A DNA stretch of 64,000 bases from Sphingomonadaceae bacterium (GCA_947473355.1 CANJCQ010000001.1:1-64000); one strand, 5' to 3'; counted from the stretch's first letter, positions 34,152 to 43,467 are shown. The notes: generated by a model from the letters alone, not told the origin. Translations and numbers: made by a program.

Positions 34152-35024
34152 TCAGGCCGCTTCCTTTGCTTTCCCTTCGGCAGCCCACCTCGGCATCTGG
34201 TCTGGCCGCAACTTTGGCATCGGACTGGCAACCTTGCGCAAAGTACGCGCCGGACCATCCTTCACCACCCGGCCGCGCGAATGTTGGAGTGCGATGTTGT
34301 CAAACACCACGAAGTCGCCCTCGCGCCAGTTGTGGTCGAGTTGACCATCGGGCTTGTAGAGATGCGCGAATAAACTGGTCAGTAGATCCTCGCTATCCGC
34401 CTCCGGCATGCCGATCACATTCTTGGTCATCTGCTCGCAGATATGGAGCACGGATTCGCCGGTGCGAGGGTGCGTGTAGTCGATCCGGGTGACCGTCGTC
34501 GGCGGATTCTCGACCTCGGTGATAAGGACGCTCGACATGTCACCACGGCGCACTGCGCCTGCAGTCTGCAACACTTCATGGCCCTCGGCGCGCCGACGCA
34601 AGTCGGCGGGCAGCGTGTTCCAGGCGGCGACGGCGTCGACGAATGTGGTCGGCGCGGCCGGCTGGCCGACCTCGCTGCCATAGAGCGAGAGCACCTGGTA
34701 GGGATTCTCCGCCCACATCGTGTCTCCATGAAACTGCAGGCGGCCGAAGGGAGCGATGCCGTCGTCTAGCTTGTTTGAGATAAACGATTCCTTCGAACCC
34801 ATGGCCTCTATAGTTTCTGCTTCGCCCTTGCGGATCAGCATGGTGCACAGCCGCGCCTGCTCTTCATGCGAAAGATCGATATTTCGGAACAACAGCAGGC
34901 GCCTGGTGTCGAACAAGTCGCGGAGCTGTTCGCGGGTCTCGTCATCGAGCGGTGCCTTTGGGTCGAAGCCGATGATTTCGCTGCCAAATCCTGGGGTGAG
35001 ATCCCGAGTTTTCAGATGTGTCAT
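34152..35024 (-). CDS. TauD/TfdA-family Fe(II)/2-oxoglutarate dioxygenase
   Basis: 290 residues from ATG 35024 (MTHLKTRDLTPG), chosen because GGAGG lies 8 bases upstream; a second ATG at 35039 is in frame. The metal-binding triad is clear: His99 and Asp101 in LQFHGDTMW and His248 in IALQHSRG, with Arg260/Arg263 in GPARTLRKV for 2-oxoglutarate. The family oxidises taurine, phenoxyalkanoates, carnitine-type and other carboxylates, so the substrate cannot be read from sequence. It is divergent from the amidohydrolase/second dioxygenase operon. Confidence 0.88.
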   Translation of the reverse strand: MTHLKTRDLTPGFGSEIIGFDPKAPLDDETREQLRDLFDTRRLLLFRNIDLSHEEQARLCTMLIRKGEAETIEAMGSKESFISNKLDDGIAPFGRLQFHGDTMWAENPYQVLSLYGSEVGQPAAPTTFVDAVAAWNTLPADLRRRAEGHEVLQTAGAVRRGDMSSVLITEVENPPTTVTRIDYTHPRTGESVLHICEQMTKNVIGMPEADSEDLLTSLFAHLYKPDGQLDHNWREGDFVVFDNIALQHSRGRVVKDGPARTLRKVASPMPKLRPDQMPRWAAEGKAKEAA

Positions 35025-35163
35025 GCTGCAATCCTCCAATCAAGGCTGCTGAGCCGTCACCTGTGCTCAGGCGCTTCCGGCTCGCGGCCAGCATGGAGGT
35101 ATGAATATGCGAAATCAGGGACGGCATTTTTGACCAGGATCAATTTTGAGCACAAAAATATAG

Positions 35164-35176
35164 CACATGCTATGTG
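35164..35176. promoter_or_regulatory. Inverted repeat CACAT-GCT-ATGTG between divergent dioxygenase and amidohydrolase genes
   Basis: Perfect 5-bp arms with a 3-base centre, overlapping a second symmetric element TAGCACATGCTA at 35161-35172. It lies in the 250-bp divergent promoter region (35025-35277), following an AT-rich stretch. A candidate operator for a pathway regulator. Confidence 0.4.
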
Positions 35177-35277
35177 AGAAGCGGGATGTCCGATCCCGTC
35201 GAAGTGGTGCGAGAGATCACGGATTGCCAAGTCAGCCTTCCGGCTTTCTGCCGCCCTTTTGCCTGGAGGATAGACTA

Positions 35278-36576
35278 ATGGACAGCGCCCGTTTCAAGTC
35301 CCGCAACTATGTTCTCATCAATTCCGATGGCCATGCGGGAGCCAGCATCCAGGGCTACAAGCCCTACCTTGCCAGCGAATTCCACAATGAGTTCGATCAC
35401 TGGGCCAAGGACTTTTACGATCCCTGGGCCGATTTCGACAAGGAACTGGCTGATACCGACGACGAAGGCCTGCGCATCGGCGTTTCCTCGGCTTCGTCGC
35501 CCTACAACTGGGAGAGCGCCGAGCGCGTCAAGATTCTCGAAGGACAGGGAACTGTTGCCGAAGTCATCTATCCCAACACGGTTCCCCCTTTCTATCCATC
35601 GGGCGCGGTTACCGCTCCATCCCCGACAAATGCCGCAGACTATCGCCTGCTCTGGGCGGGGGTTCAGGCGCATAACCGCTGGCTGGTCGATTTCTGCAAT
35701 GATGCCCCCGGGCGGCGGGCCGGCCTGGCGCAGGTTTTCCTGACCGATCTCGACGATGCCATTGCGGAAGTGAAATGGGCGAGCGAGAACGGCCTGAAGG
35801 GAATTATCGTTCCAGCCGACCACCAGCTCAGCATCGTCAACCTTTATGAACGCCGGCTCGATCCATTCTGGAAGACCTGCGTCGACTGCGGCATGCCCGT
35901 GCACCGCCACGCGGCGAGCGTTGGACCGCCGGAAACCGACCAGACCGGACCTGCTGCAATCGCTGTCGGCGTCTATGAAACGGCGATGTTCATCCAGCGC
36001 ACGCTTGCGCATCTCATGATCGGTGGCGTGTTCGAACGCTTCGACGACCTGCAGTTCATCATCACCGAGACCGGCTGCGCCTGGATTCCGGACGAACTCA
36101 GGCGGCTTGACGGGTCGGTGATTATGGGCCGCCAGAAGGGCAACATCGCCTATCCGCTCTACCACCGCGCAGTGGAAGGCATGCAAAAGCTGCCGTCGGA
36201 GCACTGGCGCAAGAACATGCTCATCGCGCCTTCGCTGACGGTCCGCAAGGATTTGGAGGCACGCCATGACGTCGGGATCGACAAGATCCTGTGGGGCAGC
36301 GACTATCCGCACCACGAAGGCAGCTTCCCGCACAACAATCTGGCGGTGCGGTTGCTGTTCCACGATCTGCCCGAAGATGAAGTGCGCGCGATGACCTCGC
36401 TCAACGCAGCCAAGCTCTATGGCTTCGATCTCGACCAATTGCAGAAGATTGCGGACCGCGTCGGACCGAGAGTTGCGGAAGTGGCGACTCCGGTTGGGGC
36501 TGCCGAACTGCCCCCGGTCAGTTTCTCGCACACGGTTGGTGAAGCCATCACCCGGATGCAGGCGCTCGCCGCCTGA
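35278..36576 (+). CDS. Amidohydrolase-2 family metal-dependent hydrolase or decarboxylase
   Basis: 432 residues from ATG 35278, with CTGGAGG upstream. The TIM-barrel metal sites of the ACMSD-like amidohydrolase family are visible: D-x-H-type INSDGHAG near residue 17, His in MPVHRHAAS, FIITETGCAWIPDELRRLD, and the late Asp in WGSDYPHHEGSFPH. This family includes decarboxylases such as ACMSD and LigW, and hydrolases of ring-cleavage intermediates. It lies in an operon with the second TauD-like dioxygenase, 55 bases downstream, and is divergent from the first. Probably acts on the oxygenation product of the same substrate. Confidence 0.85.
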   Translation: MDSARFKSRNYVLINSDGHAGASIQGYKPYLASEFHNEFDHWAKDFYDPWADFDKELADTDDEGLRIGVSSASSPYNWESAERVKILEGQGTVAEVIYPNTVPPFYPSGAVTAPSPTNAADYRLLWAGVQAHNRWLVDFCNDAPGRRAGLAQVFLTDLDDAIAEVKWASENGLKGIIVPADHQLSIVNLYERRLDPFWKTCVDCGMPVHRHAASVGPPETDQTGPAAIAVGVYETAMFIQRTLAHLMIGGVFERFDDLQFIITETGCAWIPDELRRLDGSVIMGRQKGNIAYPLYHRAVEGMQKLPSEHWRKNMLIAPSLTVRKDLEARHDVGIDKILWGSDYPHHEGSFPHNNLAVRLLFHDLPEDEVRAMTSLNAAKLYGFDLDQLQKIADRVGPRVAEVATPVGAAELPPVSFSHTVGEAITRMQALAA

Positions 36577-36631
36577 TCCCAGGCACCCAATGTCTAGGCC
36601 CGGGCGCGATGCCCGGGTAGGGAGAGGATTT

Positions 36632-37513
36632 ATGTCACAATTGCATATCCGCAAGCTGAGCCCGACCGTGGGCGCCGCGGTTGAAGGAATCGATTTCAAG
36701 CGCGAAATCACCACCAATGAATGGCGGCAAATGTGCCAGGCGTTCGACGAAATGGGCGTGCTGATCTTCCGCGATGTGGATGTCGATGTTGCCACCCAAC
36801 ACAGGGTGATTGAGACACTTCACTACGGCGGCGACATGTCGAAGCTGGAAGGCATCAACACCGAGGGCTTCGGCTATGTCTCGAACAAGGAAGAAGCCGG
36901 CGGCGCTCCCTATGGTCGCCTACTCTACCATGTCGACATGCATTGGTCCGAAATGCCGTTCCAGACGCCTTCGCTCTATGGCTACGAGGTCGAACCGGGC
37001 GCTGCGCCGACCACTTTTGTCAACACCGTGCATTCCTGGACCACACTCCCCGATGAATTGAAGCAGCGGGTCAAGGGGCTGACCGCCCGCCACGAAAGTG
37101 GTCAGCAGGGAAGGGGCAACAGCAACTATGAGGAAGAACTGATCCAGCCGGACTGGGCCGCTCCGCACGAGACGGTCACTCCGATTGCGATGAAACACCC
37201 GCGGACCGGCCAGACGATGCTCTATGTCTGCGAACAGCAAACACGCGACATCGTCGGCCTGCCCAAAGCCGAAAGCGATGCACTGCTCGACCAACTATTC
37301 GATCATATCTACAAGCCAGAGCTGATCATTGAGCACCATTGGCGGACCCGGGACCTTGTTATCTGGGACAATATGTCGATCCAGCATAGCCGCCATTACG
37401 TCGAGGGAGGCGGTCCGGCCCGCACCTTGCGCAAGATCCACGCGCCGTTCAACGAACTGCGTCAATACATGGCCAAGCTGAACGACGTTCCGACCTATGC
37501 GGAGGCATATTGA
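36632..37513 (+). CDS. Second TauD/TfdA-family Fe(II)/2-oxoglutarate dioxygenase
   Basis: 293 residues from ATG 36632 (GGGAGAGG upstream). The frame reads back into the amidohydrolase gene but the inner start is supported by the ribosome site. The triad is His100 and Asp102 in LLYHVDMHW and His252 in SIQHSRHYV, with Arg in GPARTLRKI. It shares obvious similarity with the dioxygenase at 34152-35024 (same APTTFV, HPRTG, C-E-Q and GPARTLRK elements), so the pair are paralogues that may act in sequence or on two enantiomers, as in phenoxypropionate degradation. Confidence 0.88.
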   Translation: MSQLHIRKLSPTVGAAVEGIDFKREITTNEWRQMCQAFDEMGVLIFRDVDVDVATQHRVIETLHYGGDMSKLEGINTEGFGYVSNKEEAGGAPYGRLLYHVDMHWSEMPFQTPSLYGYEVEPGAAPTTFVNTVHSWTTLPDELKQRVKGLTARHESGQQGRGNSNYEEELIQPDWAAPHETVTPIAMKHPRTGQTMLYVCEQQTRDIVGLPKAESDALLDQLFDHIYKPELIIEHHWRTRDLVIWDNMSIQHSRHYVEGGGPARTLRKIHAPFNELRQYMAKLNDVPTYAEAY

Positions 37514-37529
37514 CGTCTTGAGGCAATAG

Positions 37530-37577
37530 GGTCCTGGGCACTGGGGGTAGAGAGTCGGTAGCCCCCGACCCTGGACC
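37530..37577. terminator. Large hairpin between convergent dioxygenase and MFS genes
   Basis: Nested arms GGTCC/GGACC, GGG/CCC and GGGGG/CCCCC enclose a 14-base loop, 16 bases after the dioxygenase stop. It sits between convergent genes and could act as a bidirectional terminator, though no T-run follows. Confidence 0.5.
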
Positions 37578-37658
37578 ATCAGATCGGTGACCGTTTGCCA
37601 GATTGGCATCGCTTCAATTCCCCTTGCTGAAAGGAAAGGCGGTGCCGATTGGCGATGG

Positions 37659-38969
37659 CTAAATCATGCGGTCATGTTCAGCCGAACGCATTGCCTGACT
37701 GTAATGAAGCAGCGACCACAAGAGCATCGCGCTCGCAACCAGCAGTGCATATCGAAGGCTCTCGCCACCAACGAGAGGGACAAGCATGTCGCTCGTCAGG
37801 CCGATCAGAAATGGCCCAATGCCGCTGCTCAGCAGCGATAGCAGAAACATCATGATCGCAACGGCCGTGGCGCGACGATAGGGTTCGGTGTAGCTCTGCA
37901 CGGTAGCGGTTGCGATGCCGGCCACGCCAGTGAGGAAGGCGATAATGCCGTTGGCCAGAAAGTTCAGCCACACATAGGGGCTGAGGACCATGACGAAGAA
38001 CAGCGGAGTGCAGCAGGCGACCGATACTGCGGGGATCCAGATATCCCAGCGCTGATCGCGTCGAACCAGCCACGATGCCAGAAATCCGCCCGCCAAGACC
38101 CCCAGCATGCCGCAGCTTGCGCCAATGGTGCCAAGCCAGGCGCCGATCTGGGTGGGCTTCATGGCAAAACTGCGCATCAGGAACGAGGGTGCCCATTGAG
38201 AATAACCCTGGGTCGCGACGTGGCTGAGCGCATAGGCGAGCGACAGATGCATGAAGGTTTTTCGCCGCAGCAGCACCCACAGCGATTGCAGCATGGTTTC
38301 CACCGGGCGTTCGGCTTTCGGTCGCGCTGGTTCGCGCAGGGTCAGGATCGTGACCAATGCGAGCGGCAATCCGGCAAGCCCGATGATCTGCAGCGCCGCG
38401 CGCCAGCCATAATGCTCGCCGAGGTAGCCGGTCAGCGTCATCCCGCCGATCATGCCGATCGCCGCGCCGGTGTTGAACAGGCTGATAGCAAGTGCCCGCT
38501 TGATGCGGGGGAAGTAGTCAGAAAGAAGTGAATAGGATGGCGGCAGGCACCCCGCTTCGCCGACGCCGACACCGACGCGCGACAGGAAGAACAGCGGATA
38601 GTTTCGGGCCATGCCGCCAAGCGCGGTCATGGCGCTCCACAAGACCAGACATACGGAAATGAGCCGAAGGCGCGATGTGCGATCAGCGAGCCACGCCAGT
38701 GGCACACCAAGTAGCGCGTAGAACAGGGCAAAGGCCAGGCCGGATAGCAAGCCCAGTTGCGCGTCGCTAAGGTGAAGGTCGGTTTTGATCAATTCCAACA
38801 GGATCGTCAGCGCCACCCGGTCCATCTGGCTGAAAATGTGGATCGCGGTAAGCACTGCGAGCGCATACCAGCTTCCCAGCGGCACCTTGTTTGTGGCGAG
38901 ACTATCAAGCGTCACATCGCCGCTCGCGCCGGGGGGCGGTGCATTCTCGTCGATCAGCAATGCCGTCAC
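37659..38969 (-). CDS. Major facilitator superfamily transporter (carboxylate-type)
   Basis: 436 residues from GTG 38969, preceded by GGGAGAACG. About 12 hydrophobic segments; the MFS loop motif appears as LAWLADRTSRLRLIS, and LFFLSRVGVGVGEAGCLPPS fits the TMS5 region of the spinster/carboxylate-type carriers. It ends the minus-strand operon CoA transferase - NTF2 - DUF2889 - MFS, so it probably imports the substrate of that pathway. Confidence 0.88.
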   Translation of the reverse strand: MTALLIDENAPPPGASGDVTLDSLATNKVPLGSWYALAVLTAIHIFSQMDRVALTILLELIKTDLHLSDAQLGLLSGLAFALFYALLGVPLAWLADRTSRLRLISVCLVLWSAMTALGGMARNYPLFFLSRVGVGVGEAGCLPPSYSLLSDYFPRIKRALAISLFNTGAAIGMIGGMTLTGYLGEHYGWRAALQIIGLAGLPLALVTILTLREPARPKAERPVETMLQSLWVLLRRKTFMHLSLAYALSHVATQGYSQWAPSFLMRSFAMKPTQIGAWLGTIGASCGMLGVLAGGFLASWLVRRDQRWDIWIPAVSVACCTPLFFVMVLSPYVWLNFLANGIIAFLTGVAGIATATVQSYTEPYRRATAVAIMMFLLSLLSSGIGPFLIGLTSDMLVPLVGGESLRYALLVASAMLLWSLLHYSQAMRSAEHDRMI

Positions 38970-39131
38970 CCATCGTTCTCCCGTGGCTTGTGCCGCAACC
39001 TTATATGTTCAGATCGCTCATGTAATAGCCGTCGATCCCCGCGCGATCATTCGAATTGGCGATGCAAGCATACGGTGGCATTTCTCTGGCATTAATCCAT
39101 CGGTGGCGAATGGAATACTCTTGTGGGCGGG

Positions 39132-39926
39132 CTAAGCCTGGAAACTGAGCCATTCAACGTCGTCACTCAATGCAACTTCTGAACTGATAGAAAAGTCGCG
39201 CCGATTTTCAGGAAAACGACGGAGCTGAGGAATACGTTCAGGCTGCCATGCCCAGCAACCGCCGACCGGCCCACGATCACCAAGCGCGTCGATATCGACC
39301 CCGCGGCCCTGGCTGACAAACAACGCCCGTCTCAAGACCAGCGCGGCTTCCGCCAGATCTCGGTCCAGCGAATAGGTGAATTTGGTAAAGCCTGCACGAA
39401 GTGACCGGCCTGCGAATGGAGGCGGTCCCTCGATTGTCATGTCTGCAACCTGCCATTGCAGCATCGGTTGCCCATTGACTTGAACCGTGGCGATCGTCTG
39501 CCCGTTTTCGCGATCGGGAATGTTGATCTCGTAGCTGCGTTCCGGACGCTCGATTGCCATTGCCGCCACGCCCAAGCCCGCCAGATCCAGTTGATGCGTG
39601 CACTGCTGAAACTGGTCTGTTTGATTCAATACGGCGGCGCAGGCCGGATCGAGCGCCATGCCGACAAGCTCCTGCAGCCGATGTCCCGCAGCTTCACAAA
39701 GTGAGTTTGGCGACCGCCGTGCATCAGTTCGAACGACCGTGATCACGCCATCACGCGACTCGAGTAGGACACGGAAATTGTGGAAATCGTCTTCTACAGC
39801 GCACCGAGCCTCGAGACTTCTGTCGCTGCGTTTGCGTGTGGCAATCCTGACGCTTCGCCGGAAGCTTCCGAGGCCGCCCATTTCAAGAGTTCTCAGAAAT
39901 CGTATTGGTGAGATGTTGGGGCACAT
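39132..39926 (-). CDS. DUF2889-domain protein
   Basis: 264 residues. The family pattern is seen in FRRSVRIATRKRSD, DDFHNFRVLLESRDGVITVV, DARRSPNSLCEAAGHRLQEL, VG then QCTHQLDLAGLGVAAMA. DUF2889 proteins occur in aromatic and steroid degradation gene clusters of sphingomonads; the biochemical role is unknown. The start is uncertain: a good ribosome site GGAAGG precedes an ATG at about 39949 in another frame, so either the start is ATG 39926 or a small upstream frameshift exists. In an operon with NTF2-like and CoA transferase genes. Confidence 0.75.
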   Translation of the reverse strand: MCPNISPIRFLRTLEMGGLGSFRRSVRIATRKRSDRSLEARCAVEDDFHNFRVLLESRDGVITVVRTDARRSPNSLCEAAGHRLQELVGMALDPACAAVLNQTDQFQQCTHQLDLAGLGVAAMAIERPERSYEINIPDRENGQTIATVQVNGQPMLQWQVADMTIEGPPPFAGRSLRAGFTKFTYSLDRDLAEAALVLRRALFVSQGRGVDIDALGDRGPVGGCWAWQPERIPQLRRFPENRRDFSISSEVALSDDVEWLSFQA

Positions 39927-39966
39927 TGGAGATCGACTTTGCCACTCATGTTCCTTCCCTGGTCTG

Positions 39967-40395
39967 TTATGCGACCGGTTGTCCTGGCTGGCTCTCCCGG
40001 TGCAACCAGGTCAGTCTCAGGGTGGTCAGGCGCCATGAACCGCCCACCTTTTCATACGTGTTGTTATAGTGGCCGAAGCCATTGATTGCCGAGCCATCGG
40101 CTGTTTTGGCGAACATATGGACGGCCCAAATGCCCTTGGCGGTGGTGGGCGAGGTCAACTCGATCTCGGGCATCAGAGCGTGATGCACAGCCAGCGCCGG
40201 AGTGGTACTGATCCGGATGCAAAAATCCTCAATTCCCGATGTTTCACCTCTGCCGCCGGAGCCTGTATCACAGTAGAAATCGTCGATAACAGTCGTTCGA
40301 ATGAGATTGGTGTCACGCGTATCGGCTGCCCGTAGAAAGCGCGCCTGAACCTGCTTGATTGCCTCAATGTCGTCCAAGACCCATTCTCCCTTCAT
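39967..40395 (-). CDS. NTF2/SnoaL-like protein
   Basis: 142 residues: DDIEAIKQVQARFLRAADTRD, VIDDFYCDTGSGG, AVHHALMPEIELTSPTTAKG, HMFAKTADGSAINGFGHYNN and WRLTTLRLTWLHRE give the usual SnoaL_4-type order of one helix-rich start and a curved beta sheet. Such proteins work as small isomerases/dehydratases or have no known activity. It sits between CoA transferase and DUF2889 genes in one operon. No strong ribosome site is seen before ATG 40395. Confidence 0.8.
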   Translation of the reverse strand: MKGEWVLDDIEAIKQVQARFLRAADTRDTNLIRTTVIDDFYCDTGSGGRGETSGIEDFCIRISTTPALAVHHALMPEIELTSPTTAKGIWAVHMFAKTADGSAINGFGHYNNTYEKVGGSWRLTTLRLTWLHRESQPGQPVA

Positions 40396-40504
40396 GCGTT
40401 AGTTAATTAGTGTCGCGACCAAGGATGGCGCTGGTAAGCGGAAGGCCAAGATACGAAAATGCCATGCGCGTGCCTTCTGCTGCAAGAGGGATGCAATCGC
40501 ACGC

Positions 40505-41731
40505 TCACGTGATGACGCCCTTATCCTTCAGGGCGACGATTTCTTCCCAGCCGTGCCCCAGTTCGAGCAGGATTTCCTCGCCATGCTGGCCAACTTCCGG
40601 TGCTCCCGGCATACGGCGCGGGCCGTCGAATTCGTCGAAGTTGACCGGGGTCGAAACCGCCATCACCTTGTTTTCGCCGTCGATGTCGATCTCGGTGAAA
40701 AAGCCGTTGTCGAGCGCGACCGGATCGTTGTGGAGGTCGGCGGGGCGCTGGAAGGGGGCCCATGCGCCCGAAAAGCGCGTCAGGACTTTGCACCAGTGAG
40801 CGAAATCGTTCGCCGCGAACACCGCGTCAAATTCCGCCACGCAGGCCACCACGTTCTGCTGGCGCACCTTGGCGTTAGCAAAGCGCGGGTCGTCAATCAG
40901 GTCGGGCCTGCCGATCACATGACAAAGTTCGGCCCAGTAGGAATCGGGATTGACGATTGCCAGCGATATGAAGCGGCCGTCGCTGGTCAGGTAGTTGTTG
41001 GTAAGCGGATTGCGTTCGGTGCGGCCGACCGTGCGCTGTGTGGTATCGACCTGCTCGTATGGCGCTCCCAGGATGTCACGCTGCATCTGCCACATGCCGA
41101 CGTTCATCAATGCGACATCGACTACCGGGGCCTTGCCCGTGTTCGACCGGGCAAACAGGGCTGCGGCGATGCCGCCAGCCAGCGTCATGGCCGCCATCAC
41201 GTCGCCGAAGGCCGGTCGTTGGCTGATCGGGCGATCCATACCGGGCGGGGTCAGCGCGGTGGCGACCCCGGCGCGGGCCCAATAGGCGGTGCCGTCCAGC
41301 GCAGCCGTTTCGGTCTGCTCGCCCTTCTGGCCATAGCCCGATCCGCGCACATAGACGATATCGGGATTGACCTTGCGCACCTGCTCCACGCCCAGGCCCA
41401 GCCGCTCGCGCACGCCCGGACGCAGGTTGGTAACGAAGACGTCCGCCTGCGCGAGAAGCTCGTCGAGCAGCGCGCGTCCTTCCGGTTTGGCGAGGTCCAG
41501 GCCCAGCGAACGCTTGCCGCGATTGGCATACTGGAAGCTGAGATTGACCGCGCCAACATGCGTGGTCGTGCCCGCCGTGGTCAGGCCGCGATAGGGATCG
41601 CCGGTGCGCGGGTGTTCGATCTTGATGACATCGGCGCCCCAGTCCGCCAGCACAGCTGTCGCCAGCGGAACGAAGACGAACGATCCGATTTCGACAACCC
41701 GAATGCCCTTCATCACATCAAACACAGGCAC
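40505..41731 (-). CDS. CaiB/BaiF-family CoA transferase
   Basis: 408 residues from GTG 41731 (MPVFDVMKGIRVVEIGSF; the Met at residue 7 is an alternative). Typical class III CoA transferase features: N-terminal Rossmann-like half with ADWGADVIKIEHPRTGDPYR and FQYANRGKRSLGLDLAKPEG, and the catalytic Asp in AFGDVMAAMTLAGGIAAALF. These enzymes move CoA between carboxylates. First gene of the operon with NTF2, DUF2889 and MFS genes, thus likely activating the pathway acid. Substrate unknown. Confidence 0.88.
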   Translation of the reverse strand: MPVFDVMKGIRVVEIGSFVFVPLATAVLADWGADVIKIEHPRTGDPYRGLTTAGTTTHVGAVNLSFQYANRGKRSLGLDLAKPEGRALLDELLAQADVFVTNLRPGVRERLGLGVEQVRKVNPDIVYVRGSGYGQKGEQTETAALDGTAYWARAGVATALTPPGMDRPISQRPAFGDVMAAMTLAGGIAAALFARSNTGKAPVVDVALMNVGMWQMQRDILGAPYEQVDTTQRTVGRTERNPLTNNYLTSDGRFISLAIVNPDSYWAELCHVIGRPDLIDDPRFANAKVRQQNVVACVAEFDAVFAANDFAHWCKVLTRFSGAWAPFQRPADLHNDPVALDNGFFTEIDIDGENKVMAVSTPVNFDEFDGPRRMPGAPEVGQHGEEILLELGHGWEEIVALKDKGVIT

Positions 41732-41761
41732 CTCTTTCCCCGTAATCCATAGGCCAAAGCC

Positions 41762-41980
41762 CTAACACGCCTCGAGAAGTTCCCGGGGCTGCAATTCGCC
41801 TGCCGGGCCGTCGCTCCACGCGTCGCGGTGACTTGTCTCCACCAGAAAATCGATGAAGGCGCGCACCTGCGAGGGCAGATGCTTGCCGCTGGGATAGAGC
41901 AGGAAAACCTTTTCGCGAAGGTGCAAAGAAACCTCGAAAGAGGGGAGAAGCGCCTGAAGCTGACGGTGGGAGCGCGCCGC
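41762..41980 (-). pseudogene. Remnant of a LysR-type regulator (C-terminal end only)
   Basis: The minus strand encodes LQALLPSFEVSL, REKVFLLYPSGKHLPSQVRA, FIDFLVETS and then a stop at 41762. This is the usual C-terminal end of LysR substrate-binding domains of the LLPxYEV...VYPxxRHLxxKVRAFIDFL type. No helix-turn-helix or N-terminal domain is found upstream; the sequence from about 41980 to 42402 is not protein-like in any frame. The regulator was probably truncated in the rearrangement that joined this cluster to its neighbours. Exact upstream limit is unsure. Confidence 0.65.
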
Positions 41981-42402
41981 TTGCTTGCTGGCGTCTCCCG
42001 AGGAAGTTGTGAACGCAGTGCCAAAGCACTTGAACACCGGACTTGTGCTGATCGTCGGACATCCTGGGGCTTGCCGCAGATGTTTTTCCTGGTCGGATTC
42101 ATGGCTGCGGCAGCGTGATCGAATGTTAGTCTGACCAAGATACTGAAGGTGTCGCGACAGAGTGAATTGAAAATGCGCCACAGCTAAAACCATTTGGCCG
42201 AACTGTTCGAGGATCCCGCGAGGGGAGGGGGCCTTTGATAGGACAAGGGCAACTAATCGAACAATTCCTCCCGGTTGTTCAATCCTCATTGCCTTTCAAC
42301 CTGGATCGCCAGAAATCATCTAGTACTGCGGCCACGCAAGCACCCGCAATAGTTCGGGCTCATTTGTCCCGACACGCTGCCTTGTTGCCTTAGGCCGCCA
42401 AC

Positions 42403-43209
42403 TCAGCGGTCGTGAAACTCGGGCGGTCGCTTTTCAAGAAATGCATCGACCGCCGCGAGATGATCCTCAGTGTGGTGGGCGAGTGCCTGATAGGCGGCGG
42501 AGAGTTCGAGCAAAGGAGCCAGCTTCATGTCCTGGCCCTCGCGCAATAACCGCTTGGCCATTCGAGTGGCATGCCCCGGATTGGCCGCGATTGCGGCGGC
42601 GACCTCAAGTGCGCGCGTCAGAACCTGTTCGGGCGCGACAACTTCAGTGACGAGGCCATATTCGAGAGCTTTGGCCGCATCGATTGTATCGCCGGTCAGG
42701 GTCATCAAGCTGGCTCGGGCCATGCCGATAATGCGCGGCAGTAGCCAGGCACCACCGTCACCTGGAACGATGCCGAGCTTTACGAAACTCTCGGCAAACA
42801 AAGCCGTTGCCGATGCAATACGCACATCGCACATGCATGCGAGATCCAGCCCCGCGCCGATGGCCGGACCGTTGATGGCTGCCACGACCGGCAACTCTAG
42901 CTCGTAAAGTGCTGTGGGGATCAATTGAATCCCAGTGCGATAGGCATTGCGTATTGCAAATGGGGCGCCGGAAAACATGCCCTCACGGTCGCGCATGTGT
43001 TTGACGTTACCGCCAGCGCAGAATGCCTTTCCCGCACCGGTAAGAACGACTGCTCGAACGCTCGCATCGCGCGTAATTTGCGCACAAAAGTCGGCAATTT
43101 CCTGGCAGTGCACAGATTCGGATAACGCATTGCGCGTGTCGGGTCGGTTCATCGTCGCCACGACAATTGGACCCTCGCGCTCGATTCGCAGGAAGGGCTC
43201 TTCGGTCAA
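42403..43209 (-). CDS. Enoyl-CoA hydratase/isomerase family protein
   Basis: 268 residues. Crotonase-fold signatures: MNRPDTRNALSES, GAGKAFCAGGNVKHM (oxyanion hole), PVVAAINGPAIGAGLDLAC and FVKLGIVPGDGGAWLLPRI with a Gly-Asp where many hydratases have Glu, so isomerase or other crotonase chemistry is possible. The gene stands alone on the minus strand, divergent from metK. It may serve the CoA-dependent pathway begun by the neighbouring CaiB-type transferase. Confidence 0.88.
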   Translation of the reverse strand: MTEEPFLRIEREGPIVVATMNRPDTRNALSESVHCQEIADFCAQITRDASVRAVVLTGAGKAFCAGGNVKHMRDREGMFSGAPFAIRNAYRTGIQLIPTALYELELPVVAAINGPAIGAGLDLACMCDVRIASATALFAESFVKLGIVPGDGGAWLLPRIIGMARASLMTLTGDTIDAAKALEYGLVTEVVAPEQVLTRALEVAAAIAANPGHATRMAKRLLREGQDMKLAPLLELSAAYQALAHHTEDHLAAVDAFLEKRPPEFHDR

Positions 43210-43467
43210 CGCACACTCCTCTCATGATTACGGCTGCCAGAGTACCGCTTGTCACACCTAGCTATGCTTTTCTCGAAGCCAAAGCTAATGTTGATCTTGC
43301 TTCTAACGATTGTGGATTGCCATGATGGAGCTGCGCCAACTTCGCTATTTCACCCTCTGACCGCCGTGCTCAAGAACCTGTCACCTCGATCTGTCTTATG
43401 GATGTCGGGCTTGTCAATGGAAGAAGGCATGCAAATTGATAGCTTTGTTTATCAGGCCAAAAATCAC

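Noticed and set aside
35275..36795. Minus-strand open frame of about 506 codons opposite the amidohydrolase
   Set aside because: The plus strand has intact amidohydrolase motifs and a good ribosome site; the antisense product is Arg/Val-rich and unrecognisable.
40553..41752. Plus-strand open frame of about 399 codons opposite the CaiB-type CoA transferase
   Set aside because: Antisense shadow of a well-supported gene.
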